Notes: generated from the sequence alone by a model not told the origin. 64,000 nt of DNA from Rothia nasimurium (GCF_928382285.1 NZ_CAKMSS010000003.1:1-64000); one strand, 5' to 3'. Numbered from the stretch's first letter, positions 27,329 through 37,119 are shown. Numbers and translations are program-made.

Positions 27329-28285
27329 ATGAGCATGTCTGCGCTTTCTTCCAAATACTCCCCTTTCACTGAGCTAGACCGAGATACCTGGTCACGACTC
27401 GCTAGCGAGATTTCAGTTCCGCTCACAGAGGACGAGCTCCAGCAGCTTCGTGGGCTGGGCGAGACCATCGATTTGGATGAGGTAGCGCAGGTATACCTCC
27501 CCATTTCGCGCCTGCTCAACCTCTATGTCAACGCAGCTGCAAGTACCAACCACATGACCAACAGCTTTTTGGGCATTCAGGGGCAAAAAGTTCCTTTTAT
27601 TATTGGCGTCGCTGGATCCGTTGCTGTAGGCAAGTCCACCACAGCCCGTGTCCTACAGGAGCTACTCAGGCGCTGGCCCTCGACCCCCAACGTTCAGCTG
27701 GTGACCACCGACGGCTTCCTCTACCCCAATGCCGAGCTAGAACGCCGGGGGCTCATGGGGCGCAAAGGTTTCCCAGAGTCCTACGACCGCCGTGCCCTCC
27801 TGCGGTTTGTGTCCGAAGTTAAATCGGGGGCTCCCCTCGTCACCGCCCCTAAATATTCCCACCTCTACTACGACATCATTGAAGGCGAGCGCATCGAGGT
27901 TACCAGCCCCGATGTGCTCATTGTGGAGGGGCTCAACGTGCTAGCTCCAGCCAAGCTTGAGAGCGAGAAAAGCTCAGCCCTGAGCCTGGCTGATTTCTTT
28001 GATTTCTCTATCTATGTTGATGCTTCCACCAGAGATATAGAGCACTGGTATGTGCAACGCTTCCTGAAGCTCCAGCGGTCGGCTTTCACCAACCCAGATT
28101 CCTACTTCAAACGGTATGCCGATTTGTCGGAGGACGCGGCGATTGAGCTGGCCCTGAGCATTTGGCGATCCATCAACGAACCAAACCTACGGGAGAACGT
28201 GCGTCCCACGCGCGGTCGGGCCCGTCTTATCCTCAAGAAGTCCCACGACCACAAAATCCGCAAGGTTCTCCTGCGAAAGAACTAG
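27329..28285 (+). CDS. coaA: Type I pantothenate kinase
   Basis: Phosphorylates pantothenate, the first step of CoA synthesis. 318 residues. The P-loop is [15 protein letters not shown] (about 91-105); [22 protein letters not shown] and [10 protein letters not shown] are the usual substrate-site motifs, and the C-terminus [21 protein letters not shown] is typical. A second ATG two codons in could also serve. Divergent from glmS. Confidence 0.97.
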   Translation: MSMSALSSKYSPFTELDRDTWSRLASEISVPLTEDELQQLRGLGETIDLDEVAQVYLPISRLLNLYVNAAASTNHMTNSFLGIQGQKVPFIIGVAGSVAVGKSTTARVLQELLRRWPSTPNVQLVTTDGFLYPNAELERRGLMGRKGFPESYDRRALLRFVSEVKSGAPLVTAPKYSHLYYDIIEGERIEVTSPDVLIVEGLNVLAPAKLESEKSSALSLADFFDFSIYVDASTRDIEHWYVQRFLKLQRSAFTNPDSYFKRYADLSEDAAIELALSIWRSINEPNLRENVRPTRGRARLILKKSHDHKIRKVLLRKN

Positions 28286-28521
28286 GCATATCGCGTCCTC
28301 TTAGCGGCTGTGCAAACGATCTTTTCAACACCACTGCCCCTCATAACCCGACGCCCGGTAAAGAAACAGGTACCAACGAACGGGTTGATGACTGGAAACC
28401 TACAAATTTTTAGCATAAGCTGGTAGGTTACCCCAACCTGTGAGTAAACCCACTGGTTTACAGCGAAAATTTCAGTTCAGATTGGTGTTCACCGCTGGCA
28501 GAAACCGCTATTCTTGAACTC
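28286..28521. other. Intergenic region with a palindrome upstream of mscL
   Basis: In this 236-nt gap between coaA and mscL I see a hairpin GTAAACC (28444-28450) / GGTTTAC (28455-28461) with a CACT loop, and a short dyad GGTG-TT-CACC (28484-28493) about where a -35 would lie for mscL. Either could be an operator. No ORF or terminator is evident. Confidence 0.45.
28509..28514 (+). promoter_or_regulatory. Candidate leaderless promoter -10 of mscL
   Basis: TATTCT ends 7 nt before the ATG at 28522. The sequence between lacks any Shine-Dalgarno. At 17 nt spacing the -35 is TGTTCA (28486-28491), half matching TTGACA. Confidence 0.55.
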
Positions 28522-28905
28522 ATGCTTAGTGGTTTTAAAGATTTCATCACCCGCGGTAACGTCATCGACCTCGCAGTCGGTCTGATTATTGGCTCTGCCT
28601 TTACCGCCGTTGTTACTGCCCTGGTTGAGAAGGTTATGATGCCTGCCATCGCCCTTGCGACCGGTGGCCAGGAAGTTAACTTCGACAACTGGCTCATTGT
28701 TGGCCCCATTCAGTTTGGCGCTTTCCTGACCGCAGTTATTAACTTCCTCATTGTTGCAGCAGCCCTGTACTTCTGCATTGTTATGCCCGTCAACAAGTTC
28801 AACGAGCGTCGCGCTGCCAAGCTCGACCTTGAAGAAGAGGTTGAAGAAGAGGATCCTCAGGTTGCTCTTCTGAAGGAAATCCGTGACGCCCTGACCGTCA
28901 AGTAA
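28522..28905 (+). CDS. mscL: Large-conductance mechanosensitive channel MscL
   Basis: 127 residues. The pore helix FITRGNVIDLAVGLIIGSAF is the MscL signature; a second transmembrane helix (FGAFLTAVINFLIVAAALYF) and the acidic, charged C-terminal bundle (LEEEVEEEDPQVALLKEIRDAL) follow. It opens under membrane tension to release solutes on osmotic downshock. No SD precedes the ATG. A strong terminator follows, so it is a single-gene transcript. Confidence 0.97.
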   Translation: MLSGFKDFITRGNVIDLAVGLIIGSAFTAVVTALVEKVMMPAIALATGGQEVNFDNWLIVGPIQFGAFLTAVINFLIVAAALYFCIVMPVNKFNERRAAKLDLEEEVEEEDPQVALLKEIRDALTVK

Positions 28906-28925
28906 TTTTTTCTGTCCGTTATAAG

Positions 28926-28957
28926 TAAGACCCCGGTAGTTACCTACCGGGGTCTTA
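28926..28957. terminator. Terminator after mscL
   Basis: TAAGACCCCGGTAG (28926-28939) pairs perfectly with CTACCGGGGTCTTA (28944-28957), then TATATATATT. It lies between convergent mscL and glmM and can serve both. Confidence 0.9.
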
Positions 28958-28994
28958 TATATATTCTTAGGTTTTACACCCGAAATAGGCTACT

Positions 28995-30350
28995 TTAGAT
29001 AGCTAGTTCACGAGCTACGACATCAGCTAGAGCCTGGGCTGTTGCGTCAGCAACCTCCTGGGTCTCAGCTTCAACCATGACGCGCACCAGGGGTTCGGTA
29101 CCCGAGGGGCGAAGCAGAACTCGACCGGTATCGCCCAGCTGGGCCTCGGCGTCCTTAATCGCTTCTTGCAGGGGCACACAGCCAGCAACGCCAGCGCGGT
29201 CAACGCCCTTGACGTTAATCAACTTCTGGGGGGTTGCCTGCATGCGGTTAGCCAGCTCAGAGAGGGGCAGACCGGTACGGGCCATTTCAGCAGCCAGATG
29301 CAGACCGGTGAGCACGCCGTCACCGGTAGTGGCGTGGTCCGACATAATCACGTGGCCCGACTGCTCACCGCCCAGGTTAAAGCCGTTCTTGTTCATGGAT
29401 TCCAGCACGTAGCGATCGCCCACAGCGGTGCGCTCTAGCTTGATGCCGTGTTCCTTGAGGAAGATTTCCAGGCCCAGTGAAGACATGACGGTGGCAACCA
29501 GGGTGTCGTCCTTAAGGGTGCCAGCTTCCTTCATCGACAACGCCAGAATCGACATAATCTGATCGCCATCTACCAGGTTGCCCTGCTCATCGACAGCCAT
29601 GCAACGGTCGGCGTCACCGTCATGGGCAATGCCCAGGTCGGCGCTGTGGCGGACGACCGCTTCCTGAAGCTTCTCGGGGTGGGTTGAGCCCACACCGTCG
29701 TTGATGTTAATACCATCGGGTTCAGCGCCGATCACAAACACCTTGGCCCCCAGGGTGCGAAAGGCGTCAGGAGAAACCCCGGATGAGGCGCCGTTAGCGC
29801 AGTCCAACACAACCTTGAGGCCGTTCAGGCGGCGGTGCTCGGGCATGGTTGAGACCAGGTGGGTGACGTAGCGGTCTTCACCGTCAGTCAGCGGACGGAC
29901 TCGCCCCACCTCACCGTGGGTGGGGTAACGGAAGTCCTTGGAGCGATAGAGGGCCTCAATGGCGTCCTCAATCGCATCATCCAGCTTCTTACCGCCGCGA
30001 GCCAGGAATTTAATTCCGTTGTCTTCAGCCGCGTTGTGGGAAGCAGAAATCATGACGCCGAAGTCGGCTTCTGTGCTTGCCACCAGGTAGGCCGCCGCGG
30101 GAGTGGGCACCATACCCGCGTCGAGCACGTCGACACCTGATGCTGCAAAGCCTGCGGTCATTGCCGCGCCAATGAACTCACCTGAGATACGGGAGTCATG
30201 GGCGATAACAGCCTTGGGGCGGACACCTTCTTTAACCGTATTGAACCCAAGGACGATGGACGCGGCCTGCGCAAGCTCCATAGCAAGAGCAGGAGTAATC
30301 ACTTCGTTAGCGAGACCGCGTACACCGTCGGTTCCGAATAATCTAGACAT
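28995..30350 (-). CDS. glmM: Phosphoglucosamine mutase
   Basis: Converts glucosamine-6-phosphate to glucosamine-1-phosphate, the step after GlmS. 451 residues. [12 protein letters not shown] at the start, the phosphoserine loop [13 protein letters not shown] (usually SASHNP; here Ala follows Asn), the metal loop DGDADRC and the phosphate-binding [12 protein letters not shown] near the end are all present. ATG start with no SD; TAGAAT ends 8 nt upstream on the minus strand. Confidence 0.97.
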   Translation of the reverse strand: MSRLFGTDGVRGLANEVITPALAMELAQAASIVLGFNTVKEGVRPKAVIAHDSRISGEFIGAAMTAGFAASGVDVLDAGMVPTPAAAYLVASTEADFGVMISASHNAAEDNGIKFLARGGKKLDDAIEDAIEALYRSKDFRYPTHGEVGRVRPLTDGEDRYVTHLVSTMPEHRRLNGLKVVLDCANGASSGVSPDAFRTLGAKVFVIGAEPDGININDGVGSTHPEKLQEAVVRHSADLGIAHDGDADRCMAVDEQGNLVDGDQIMSILALSMKEAGTLKDDTLVATVMSSLGLEIFLKEHGIKLERTAVGDRYVLESMNKNGFNLGGEQSGHVIMSDHATTGDGVLTGLHLAAEMARTGLPLSELANRMQATPQKLINVKGVDRAGVAGCVPLQEAIKDAEAQLGDTGRVLLRPSGTEPLVRVMVEAETQEVADATAQALADVVARELAI

Positions 30351-30358
30351 TACTGATT

Positions 30359-30364
30359 ATTCTA
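30359..30364 (-). promoter_or_regulatory. Candidate near-leaderless promoter -10 of glmM
   Basis: TAGAAT (minus strand, strong match to TATAAT) ends 8 nt before the glmM ATG. The predicted leader is 0-2 nt and there is no SD. It falls in the 25-nt gap downstream of ppk2. Confidence 0.45.
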
Positions 30365-30375
30365 CGCGCTCAGTT

Positions 30376-31461
30376 CTATTTTTCTTCACGCAGGACGGGG
30401 AAACCCTCAGGGTTTTCGGGCACATCGTCTTCTAGAACGTCGGATCCCTTACCCACGATGAGTGGGTCGGTAGAACCGACCAGTGCGTGGTCCTTATCTG
30501 GGTAGTCGAACTGGTTGAGCACGTGGCGCATGGCTTCGAGGCGGGCACGCTTCTTGTCGTTGGACTTCACAACGGTCCAGGGGGCATCGCCGGTGTCGGT
30601 GTAGAAGAACATGGCCTCTTTAGCCGCGGTGTAGTCATCCCACTTATCGAGGGAGGCCAAATCGGTGGGAGATAGCTTCCACTGGCGGACGGGGTCGGTG
30701 CGGCGGGAGTTGAAACGGGCCAGCTGCTCTGCGCGGGTTACGGAGAACCAGAACTTGATCAGTTTGACGCCGGAGTTGACCAGCATACGTTCTAATTCAG
30801 GGACCTCACGCATAAATTCGTAGTACTGCTGGGAGGTGCAGTAGCCCATGACGCGCTCTACGCCTGCTCGGTTGTACCAGGAGCGGTCCATGAGCACGAT
30901 TTCGCCGCCGGAGGGTAGGTGCTGGATGTAGCGCTGGAAGTACCACTGGGTCTGCTCGACATCGGTGGGCTTTTCAAGCGCAACCACGCGGGCACCGCGG
31001 GGGTTCAGGTGCTCCATGAAACGCTTGATGGCACCGCCCTTACCAGCTGCATCTCGGCCTTCGAAGATAATCAGTACCTTCTGGCCGGTTTCCTTGACCC
31101 AGAGCTGTAGTTTGAGCAGCTCAATCTGCAGGGCTCGCTTTTCTTTTTCGTATTCCTTACGGGAAAGCTTCTTGTCGTAGGGGTAGCCGGCCTTCCAGGC
31201 GTCCGACTTCGCTGTATCCCCGCTCAGTTTCTTAGTGAGGGAGGAGATCTCATCAAGCTCTGCGCTGTAGTCCTCTACGACCGAAACGCGGCGGGTCTCT
31301 TTGGTGAGAGCTGCTTTAACTGCTTCCTTTTTAGGGTCAGCTGCCTGTTCAGGGGTAGCCTGCTCCGCAGCTTCGGTGCTGGGAGTTTCAACCTCGGCTG
31401 CGGCGTCCTTGCCTGCGGCCTTGGTGGAGCGTGAAGTGCGAGTGGTGTTCGAAGATGCCAT
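30376..31461 (-). CDS. ppk2: Polyphosphate kinase 2 family protein
   Basis: PPK2 enzymes transfer phosphate between polyphosphate and nucleotides. 361 residues from ATG 31461 (AAAGGG 5 nt upstream; 11 further in-frame codons upstream have no SD). About 65 low-complexity N-terminal residues (Ala/Thr/Glu/Lys) precede the kinase core: Walker A FEGRDAAGKGGAIKRF, the lid region EKPTDVEQTQWYFQRY and Walker B IVLMDRSWYNRAGVE. Single-domain form. Whether it favours GDP or ADP cannot be read off. It converges with nothing; glmM follows after 25 nt on the same strand. Confidence 0.93.
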   Translation of the reverse strand: MASSNTTRTSRSTKAAGKDAAAEVETPSTEAAEQATPEQAADPKKEAVKAALTKETRRVSVVEDYSAELDEISSLTKKLSGDTAKSDAWKAGYPYDKKLSRKEYEKEKRALQIELLKLQLWVKETGQKVLIIFEGRDAAGKGGAIKRFMEHLNPRGARVVALEKPTDVEQTQWYFQRYIQHLPSGGEIVLMDRSWYNRAGVERVMGYCTSQQYYEFMREVPELERMLVNSGVKLIKFWFSVTRAEQLARFNSRRTDPVRQWKLSPTDLASLDKWDDYTAAKEAMFFYTDTGDAPWTVVKSNDKKRARLEAMRHVLNQFDYPDKDHALVGSTDPLIVGKGSDVLEDDVPENPEGFPVLREEK

Positions 31462-31560
31462 GGGCACCCTTTCTCTCGTGTGTATGTTCCACACCTATTT
31501 TAGGCATAAGACGTGAGACACCCCACTGTTACACGTCTTTTGACCCTAAGCCGGGCAAAG

Positions 31561-31598
31561 CAAATGCCCCATTTCTGCAAAGAGAAATGGGGCATTTG
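31561..31598 (-). terminator. Terminator of the rplM-rpsI operon
   Basis: CAAATGCCCCATTTC (31561-31575) and GAAATGGGGCATTTG (31584-31598) form a perfect 15-bp stem with an 8-nt loop, 37 nt after the rpsI stop. The minus strand then reads CTTTGCCC. Confidence 0.88.
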
Positions 31599-31634
31599 AC
31601 AACAAATCTGAGCAGTAGGCCCAGTAATCGTAGC

Positions 31635-32123
31635 TTAGCGCTTTGAGAACTGTGAAGCCTTGCGTGCCTTCTTAAGACCAGCCTTCTTACGCTCGATAAC
31701 GCGAGCGTCGCGGGTCAGGAAGCCTGCCTTCTTCAGAGCGGGGCGGTTGTTCTCAGCGTCAATCTCGTTCAGGGCACGAGCAACGCCAAGACGCAGAGCG
31801 CCAGCCTGGCCGGAGGGGCCGCCACCTGAGATACGTGCGAAGACGTCGTAGGCGCCTTCGAGTTCAAGCAGCTTGAAGGGGTCGTTTACTTCCTGCTGGT
31901 GCAGCTTGTTGGGGAAGTAGTTGTCGAGCTCGCGACCGTTGACGGTCCACTTACCGGTACCGGGTACCAGGCGGACGCGGGCAACGGCTTCCTTGCGACG
32001 GCCAACAGCCTGACCGCCAACGGTCAGGGCGGGGCGGGCAGCCTTTTCAGCAACGGGTGCTGAAGACTCGGAAGTGTAGCTGGTGAGCTCTTCTTCGGTG
32101 GTGTACTCTTCGTTCTGAGCCAC
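31635..32123 (-). CDS. rpsI: 30S ribosomal protein S9
   Basis: 162 residues. The S9 core begins near residue 35 ([20 protein letters not shown]) and ends with the conserved KASQFSKR that reaches the P-site tRNA. The first 35 residues are an acidic, Ser/Thr/Glu-rich extension ([20 protein letters not shown]), common in actinobacterial S9. Follows rplM by 35 nt. Confidence 0.98.
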   Translation of the reverse strand: MAQNEEYTTEEELTSYTSESSAPVAEKAARPALTVGGQAVGRRKEAVARVRLVPGTGKWTVNGRELDNYFPNKLHQQEVNDPFKLLELEGAYDVFARISGGGPSGQAGALRLGVARALNEIDAENNRPALKKAGFLTRDARVIERKKAGLKKARKASQFSKR

Positions 32124-32158
32124 GATGTCTCCTTTAATAGTTCTTTCGTAGGCCCGAA

Positions 32159-32602
32159 TTACTGGGCAACCTGGGTGAATTCGTAGGTCTTGGGCTGCTG
32201 AGCTGCGTGGGGGTGCTCGGAACCTGCGTAGACCTTGAGGTTCTTGAGCTGCTGGGCAGCCAGCTTGTTCTTGGGGAGCATGCCCTTAACAGCCTTTTCT
32301 ACGGCGCGAACGGGGTTGGTTTCCAGCAGTTCGGCGTAGTTGACTGACTTCAGACCACCGGGGTAACCGGAGTGGCGGTAGGCACGCTTCTGCTCAAGCT
32401 TGGCACCGGTCAGTGCAACCTTTTCAGCGTTGATGATGATGACGGAGTCACCCATGTCAACGTGGGGTGCGAAGGTGGGCTTGTGCTTGCCGCGCAGCAG
32501 GATTGCGGTCTGGCTTGCGAGACGGCCGAGAACAACATCAGAGGCATCGATGATGTGCCACTGGCGGTTGTTGTCGCCTGACTTCGGAGTGTAAGTGCGC
32601 AA
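32159..32602 (-). CDS. rplM: 50S ribosomal protein L13, TTG start
   Basis: 147 residues, the normal L13 length, if translation starts at TTG 32602 (first residues [20 protein letters not shown]). AAAAGGCG lies 5 nt upstream. The frame stays open another 32 codons to an ATG at 32698, but that stretch ([16 protein letters not shown]) is not L13-like and the next start has no SD. First gene of rplM-rpsI. Confidence 0.95.
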   Translation of the reverse strand: MRTYTPKSGDNNRQWHIIDASDVVLGRLASQTAILLRGKHKPTFAPHVDMGDSVIIINAEKVALTGAKLEQKRAYRHSGYPGGLKSVNYAELLETNPVRAVEKAVKGMLPKNKLAAQQLKNLKVYAGSEHPHAAQQPKTYEFTQVAQ

Positions 32603-32892
32603 AATTTCGCCTTTTCTCGTTTCTTGTAGCGCTAGTTGGGTATCGCGCTGGTTTACATAGGTGCGTTTACGCAGGGTTTGGGTGAGGGCCAAACGCATCT
32701 GCGGTACCGATTTCCTCAGACCTCTTGTTCCCCGTTATTGTCCTGCAACTAGACCGAAGAACAGGGTACGAAATGAGGGCGGTATACGCACAACGTATGA
32801 AACTATACAGAGTTTCAGTCTCTTAATCCAGGTCTTTGCCCTTTAAAGACGGGGTTTTGACCGACCTCACGTTTAAATCACAGGCATGTGAT
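32603..32892 (-). promoter_or_regulatory. rplM upstream region with a candidate promoter
   Basis: The 290-nt gap upstream of rplM contains, on the minus strand, TATAGT (plus coordinates 32802-32807) as the best -10 candidate, with a weak -35, giving a leader of about 190 nt. The short palindromic GAGTTTCAGTCTC (32811-32823) lies just upstream of it. I see no small ORF here that I would defend. Confidence 0.35.
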
Positions 32893-32895
32893 TTA
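32874..32895 (-). terminator. Palindrome overlapping the truA stop codon
   Basis: TAAATCACA (32874-32882) and TGTGATTTA (32887-32895) pair perfectly around GGCA. The right arm includes the truA stop (32893-32895). In the transcript it reads as a stem that starts at the UAA. Same architecture as at guaA (858-910). Confidence 0.5.
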
Positions 32896-33822
32896 GAGGG
32901 TTCGTAGGTTTCGGGCTTTCTCGCTTTGGGCTGCGTAGCCGGACGCCTCAGGGTAGGTAATAGCGGCTAGGGCCAGACCACGCGGGGCAGCTAGACGCAC
33001 CTGGGAGTCTCGTACGGGCTCTTCGATACGGGAGATGAGCCAGGCTTCGTCCTTTTTCCCCTCCCCTACCATGACCAGTGAGGCGATGAGGGTGCGCACC
33101 ATGTTGTGGCAGAAAGCGTCTGCTCTGATGCTTGCCTCGATGAGTCCGTCCTCCCGCCGGATAAATCGGAGTTCGCGCAGCTCGCGGATCGTGGTGGATC
33201 CTTCGCGGGGCTTACAGAAGGAGAGGAAGTCGTTAAGGCCCAAGAGGTTCTGGGCAGCGCGGTTCATCAGTTCAAGATCAAGTATCGGGTTGATTTGCCA
33301 GGCATGATGGCGGTTAAGTGGGTTACTACCGGTTTCGTCCTGCCCGTCTTCGAGCAGGTACCGGTAAGAACGCTCTAGGGCCGAGAAGCGGGCGTCAAAA
33401 TCGCTTGGGACCTCCTGACAGCTACTGACCGTAATCGCCCGCTGCATATAACCCTGTAGGCGGGCCGGCAGCCCTAGTTCTACTTCTGCATCGGCCAAAG
33501 CCCGGCTGAGGGCTCCGCGCAGTTTGCGGCATAGGGCGGACGCCGGTTCGTCCTGGCTGCGCCCGGGTAGCCGCTCCCAGGCGTCCTGGGCAACATCGAA
33601 GTGCACCACCTGGTGCAGGGCATGAACGCCGGCATCGGTGCGCCCTGCCACCGTCGTGTAGATGGGGCGACGGAAGATAAGGGCTAGGGCTTCTTCAAGG
33701 ACTCCCTGGACGGTGATAAGCCCCGGCTGTTTGGCCCAACCTGCAAAGGGTCCGCCATCGTAGGCAAAATCAAGGCGCACGCGTACGCGGGGCTCGTATA
33801 GCTGCTCGGAGTTTTCGGTCAA
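32893..33822 (-). CDS. truA: tRNA pseudouridine(38-40) synthase TruA
   Basis: 309 residues. The catalytic motif is VAGRTDAGVHALHQVVHFD; RLDFAYDGGPFAGWAKQPG at the N-terminus and SFCKPREGSTTIREL plus FCHNMVR in the C-terminal half are family features. It modifies the tRNA anticodon arm. TTG start with AAGGAG 4 nt upstream. Follows rplQ after a hairpin, the usual place in the alpha cluster. The insertion with ALAD/EVELG around residue 110 makes it somewhat longer than the enterobacterial protein. Confidence 0.96.
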   Translation of the reverse strand: MTENSEQLYEPRVRVRLDFAYDGGPFAGWAKQPGLITVQGVLEEALALIFRRPIYTTVAGRTDAGVHALHQVVHFDVAQDAWERLPGRSQDEPASALCRKLRGALSRALADAEVELGLPARLQGYMQRAITVSSCQEVPSDFDARFSALERSYRYLLEDGQDETGSNPLNRHHAWQINPILDLELMNRAAQNLLGLNDFLSFCKPREGSTTIRELRELRFIRREDGLIEASIRADAFCHNMVRTLIASLVMVGEGKKDEAWLISRIEEPVRDSQVRLAAPRGLALAAITYPEASGYAAQSEKARNLRTL

Positions 33823-33875
33823 GGCTCTCCTTAGAAGGCGGGGTACAGGCTCACTCCACTTTACCCGCTACAGAC

Positions 33876-33915
33876 AAAGGCGGCCCTCCCCCGTGTGAGG
33901 GGAAGAGCCGCCTTT
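33876..33915. terminator. Hairpin between rplQ and truA
   Basis: AAAGGCGGC (33876-33884) pairs with GCCGCCTTT (33907-33915), with further CCCC/GGGG pairing inside. It lies 22 nt after the rplQ stop. The T-run is on the plus strand, so minus-strand termination may be leaky, letting some transcript reach truA. Confidence 0.7.
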
Positions 33916-33936
33916 TTATCTACCGGTGACTAAGAA

Positions 33937-34617
33937 TTAGTCTTCGGAGATGGTCTGTGCTGCTGCACCACCGGCAGGTGCGTAACCTGCTGCTTCAGCT
34001 GATTCCTTGGTGTCGAACCAGATTTCAGCCTGGGTGTTTGCGTACCAGCGTGAGCCGGGTACGTGGTACTTCATGGAGTCAGCGTTGCCCTTGATCTCGA
34101 AGCCCTCGGGAGCTTCGCCGTTCTCGGTTGCTGCGTGTGCGCCTGCGGGCAGGTCTGATGACTCGGCTGCTGCGGGTGCTGCTGCCTTGGTCTCTTCTGC
34201 TGCGGGTGCTGCGGCCTCTGCTACCTTGCTAGCTTCAGAAACAGCTGCGGCGGTTGCAACGGGCTCCATGACCAGTTCGATAACTGCCATGGGAGCGTTG
34301 TCGCCCTTGCGGTTACCAATCTTGGTGATGCGGGTGTAGCCACCGGGGCGCTCTGCCATTGCGGGGGCAATGACGGTGAAGAGCTCGTGGACTACGGTCT
34401 TGTTACCGATGGAGCGCAGAACGCGGCGGCGAGCGTTGAGGTCACCCTTCTTTGCGAAGGTGATCAGACGCTCGGCGACGGGGCGCAGACGCTTAGCCTT
34501 GGTAACGGTGGTGGTGATGCGCTTGTGCTCGAAGAGCTGCTGAGACAGGTTGTTCAGCATGATGCGCTCGTGGGTCGGTGATCCGCCGAGGCGGGGACCC
34601 TTAGTGGGAGTAGGCAT
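33937..34617 (-). CDS. rplQ: 50S ribosomal protein L17 with C-terminal extension domain
   Basis: 226 residues. The first 120 are ordinary L17 ([43 protein letters not shown]). Then comes an Ala/Glu-rich linker (about 122-165) and a compact tail ([20 protein letters not shown], then [22 protein letters not shown]). The tail resembles the small 'sunset'-like domain that I recall from other actinobacterial L17 proteins; its job is unknown. The gene follows rpoA by 98 nt. Confidence 0.95.
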   Translation of the reverse strand: MPTPTKGPRLGGSPTHERIMLNNLSQQLFEHKRITTTVTKAKRLRPVAERLITFAKKGDLNARRRVLRSIGNKTVVHELFTVIAPAMAERPGGYTRITKIGNRKGDNAPMAVIELVMEPVATAAAVSEASKVAEAAAPAAEETKAAAPAAAESSDLPAGAHAATENGEAPEGFEIKGNADSMKYHVPGSRWYANTQAEIWFDTKESAEAAGYAPAGGAAAQTISED

Positions 34618-34715
34618 AATTTATTCTCCTGGTAAGCCGTTCCTTACTGCCTCACGGCAGGGGAACCAAAGATGTTTGACTGGTGTAACGCCTGGAAGCG
34701 TTGACTGCCGGTGTC

Positions 34716-35711
34716 TTAGTAGTCGCTGCCGTAGCTGTCGTCGTCCTGCAGGCGGGCTGAGAGGTCCATTCCGGCGGGTGAGTCCTTGAGGGACAGGCCA
34801 AGCTCGGTGAGCTTTGCCTTAACTTCGTCGATGGACTTGGCACCGAAGTTGCGGATGTCCATGAGGTCTGCTTCGCTGCGGGTCACGAGTTCACCCACGG
34901 TGTGGATGCCTTCGCGCTTGAGGCAGTTGTAGGAGCGGACGGTCATGTCCAGGTCTTCGATGGGCAGAGCCAGGTCTGCGGCCATTGACTCGTCAGCGGG
35001 TGACGGGCCAACTTCGATACCTTCAGCGGCGGTGTTGAGTTCACGGGCCAGGCCGAAGAGCTCAACGAGGGTGTTGCCTGCTGATGCGACTGCGTCGCGG
35101 GGAGCAATTGCTTCCTTGGTTTCGACGTCCAGGGTGAGGGAGTCGAAGTCGGTGCGCTGCTCAACACGGGTCGCGCTGACGCGGAAGGTGACCTTAAGGA
35201 CGGGTGAGTAGATGGAGTCGACCGGGATGCGGCCGATTTCTGCGTCACCTGACTTGTTCTGTGCTGCCGAGACGTAGCCGCGGCCGCGTTCGATGGTCAG
35301 TTCTGCGTTGAAGTTTGCGCGGTTGTTGAGGGTTGCGATGTGGAGGTCCGGGTTGTGGATCTCGACGCCTGCGGGCACCTCGATGTCGCCTGCGGTGAGT
35401 TCACCTTCGCCCTGCTTGCGCAGGTAGGCGATGACGGGTTCGTCGTTCTCTGAAGAGATGGAGAGTTTCTTGATGTTCAAGATGATCTCGGTGACGTCCT
35501 CGGTCACACCTTCTACAGTGCTGAATTCGTGCAGCACACCGTCGATGCGGATGCTGGTTACAGCGGCACCGGGGATGGATGAGAGAAGGGTGCGGCGGAG
35601 GGAGTTACCCAGGGTGTAGCCGAAGCCGGGTTCGAGGGGCTCGATGGTGAAGCGTGAACGGTTTTCCGATACGTGTTCTTCACGCAGGATGGGGCGCTGT
35701 GCAATGAGCAC
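34716..35711 (-). CDS. rpoA: DNA-directed RNA polymerase subunit alpha
   Basis: 331 residues from GTG 35711 ([12 protein letters not shown]), with AAAGGAA 5 nt upstream; a 13-codon upstream extension lacks homology. Alpha-NTD ([28 protein letters not shown]) assembles the polymerase; alpha-CTD (about 245-315, [41 protein letters not shown]) binds UP elements and activators. An acidic tail ([11 protein letters not shown]) ends it. rpsD, often just upstream, is missing here. Confidence 0.98.
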   Translation of the reverse strand: MLIAQRPILREEHVSENRSRFTIEPLEPGFGYTLGNSLRRTLLSSIPGAAVTSIRIDGVLHEFSTVEGVTEDVTEIILNIKKLSISSENDEPVIAYLRKQGEGELTAGDIEVPAGVEIHNPDLHIATLNNRANFNAELTIERGRGYVSAAQNKSGDAEIGRIPVDSIYSPVLKVTFRVSATRVEQRTDFDSLTLDVETKEAIAPRDAVASAGNTLVELFGLARELNTAAEGIEVGPSPADESMAADLALPIEDLDMTVRSYNCLKREGIHTVGELVTRSEADLMDIRNFGAKSIDEVKAKLTELGLSLKDSPAGMDLSARLQDDDSYGSDY

Positions 35712-35857
35712 TATGTTTCCTTTCGGTGAGCATCCGCTATATGAGCTCACAGGTTGGGAAAAACGAGTGAGGAAGCAGACGAAGCAGTCTGTTCATTGAC
35801 CTGCAGCCGGTGGGTTGCGGGTCGCCCGATGTTCGGGACGCGTCTAGCCGGTGGGGC

Positions 35858-36262
35858 TTAGACGTGGCGGCGCTTCGGAGGACGGCAGCCGTTGTGGGCA
35901 ACGGGGGTGACGTCCTGGATGGAGCCAACTTCGAGGCCGGTGGCCTGGAGTGAGCGGATAGCGGTTTCGCGGCCGGGGCCGGGGCCCTTGACGAAAACGT
36001 CTACCTTGCGGACACCGTGTTCCTGAGCGCGCTTTGCAGCGGTCTCAGCGGCCATCTGAGCTGCGTAGGGGGTTGACTTGCGTGAACCCTTGAAGCCCAT
36101 TTCGCCGGCGGATGACCAGGAAATAACAGCACCAGAGGGATCAGTGATTGAAACGATGGTGTTGTTGAAGGTTGACTTGATGTGTGCCTGACCGGCAACA
36201 ATGTTCTTGGAAACCTTGCGGCGGCCGGTACGCTTGGCCGCTGCGCGAGTCTTGGGAGGCAT
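35858..36262 (-). CDS. rpsK: 30S ribosomal protein S11
   Basis: 134 residues. Conserved core ([25 protein letters not shown]) and the C-terminal [18 protein letters not shown]. Lies between rpsM (71 nt) and rpoA (146 nt). Confidence 0.98.
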   Translation of the reverse strand: MPPKTRAAAKRTGRRKVSKNIVAGQAHIKSTFNNTIVSITDPSGAVISWSSAGEMGFKGSRKSTPYAAQMAAETAAKRAQEHGVRKVDVFVKGPGPGRETAIRSLQATGLEVGSIQDVTPVAHNGCRPPKRRHV

Positions 36263-36333
36263 TTTTGATTCTCCTACAAAGTTTTGGTTGAAGTGTTGGT
36301 CTTACGCGATGTGCAAGACTGAGGCAACACTGT

Positions 36334-36702
36334 TTACTTCTTCTTACCTGCGACGGTACGCTTCGGGCCCTTGCGGGTACGTGCGTTGGTCTTGGTGCGC
36401 TGGCCGTGTACGGGAAGGCCACGGCGGTGACGCAGACCCTGGTAGCTACCGATTTCTACCTTGCGGCGGATGTCGGCAGCAACCTCGCGGCGAAGGTCAC
36501 CTTCAACCTTGTAGTTGCCTTCGATGAAGTCACGAAGTGCTACGAGCTGGGTATCGTCAAGGTCCTTGACGCGGGTGTTGGGGTCAACACCGGTTGCAGC
36601 AAGCGCTTCTTTTGCACGGGTCTTGCCCACGCCGTAGATGTAAGTAAGAGCAATTTCCACGCGCTTTTCGCGGGGAATATCGACTCCAGCGAGACGTGCC
36701 AT
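36334..36702 (-). CDS. rpsM: 30S ribosomal protein S13
   Basis: 122 residues, [21 protein letters not shown] to a basic tail ending [13 protein letters not shown] that contacts P-site tRNA. Follows rpmJ after 160 nt. That gap holds a small hairpin, CAGAGG (36724-36729) / CCTCTG (36766-36771). Confidence 0.98.
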   Translation of the reverse strand: MARLAGVDIPREKRVEIALTYIYGVGKTRAKEALAATGVDPNTRVKDLDDTQLVALRDFIEGNYKVEGDLRREVAADIRRKVEIGSYQGLRHRRGLPVHGQRTKTNARTRKGPKRTVAGKKK

Positions 36703-36862
36703 GGGGCGTTCTCCTTGTTTTCGCAGAGGTCTGTGACATCACTGCCCGGTTGTCCCGGTCCCCGGCCTCTGTGCCCGGAGGTATCCTGCTTTTGTGGGCA
36801 GGAGCGGTGCCATTTTCTGTTGTGCCACCTGGTGGGGTGGTCTTGTCAGCGTTGGCTAGTGA

Positions 36863-36976
36863 TTAGCCCTGGCGCTGCTTGTGGCGCGGGTTTTCGCAGA
36901 TCACCATGACCACACCGTGACGGCGGATCACTTTGCACTTGTCGCAGATCGGCTTAACGCTCGGCTTGACCTTCAT
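36863..36976 (-). CDS. rpmJ: 50S ribosomal protein L36
   Basis: 37 residues, [20 protein letters not shown] followed by [17 protein letters not shown]. The zinc ligands C11, C14, C27 and H32 are all present, so it is the zinc-binding (C+) form. Conserved position between infA and rpsM. Too short for most gene finders but unmistakable. Confidence 0.97.
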   Translation of the reverse strand: MKVKPSVKPICDKCKVIRRHGVVMVICENPRHKQRQG

Positions 36977-37119
36977 CGCATTCCTTTGCGTTGATGTTTC
37001 AGCTAATGCTTTTGGACGGGCGGGGTAAGAGGTTCTGTGTCCGGCTAGCCGGTGGGAGAACTGTTTACCCCTTTTACACGGCGTAAACGCCGCTGCTTAG
37101 CGACGTTTGGTGCTCGTGT

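Noticed and set aside
32603..32698. N-terminal extension of L13 to an upstream ATG
   Set aside because: Not homologous, lacks an SD, and the TTG start gives the standard length of 147 residues.
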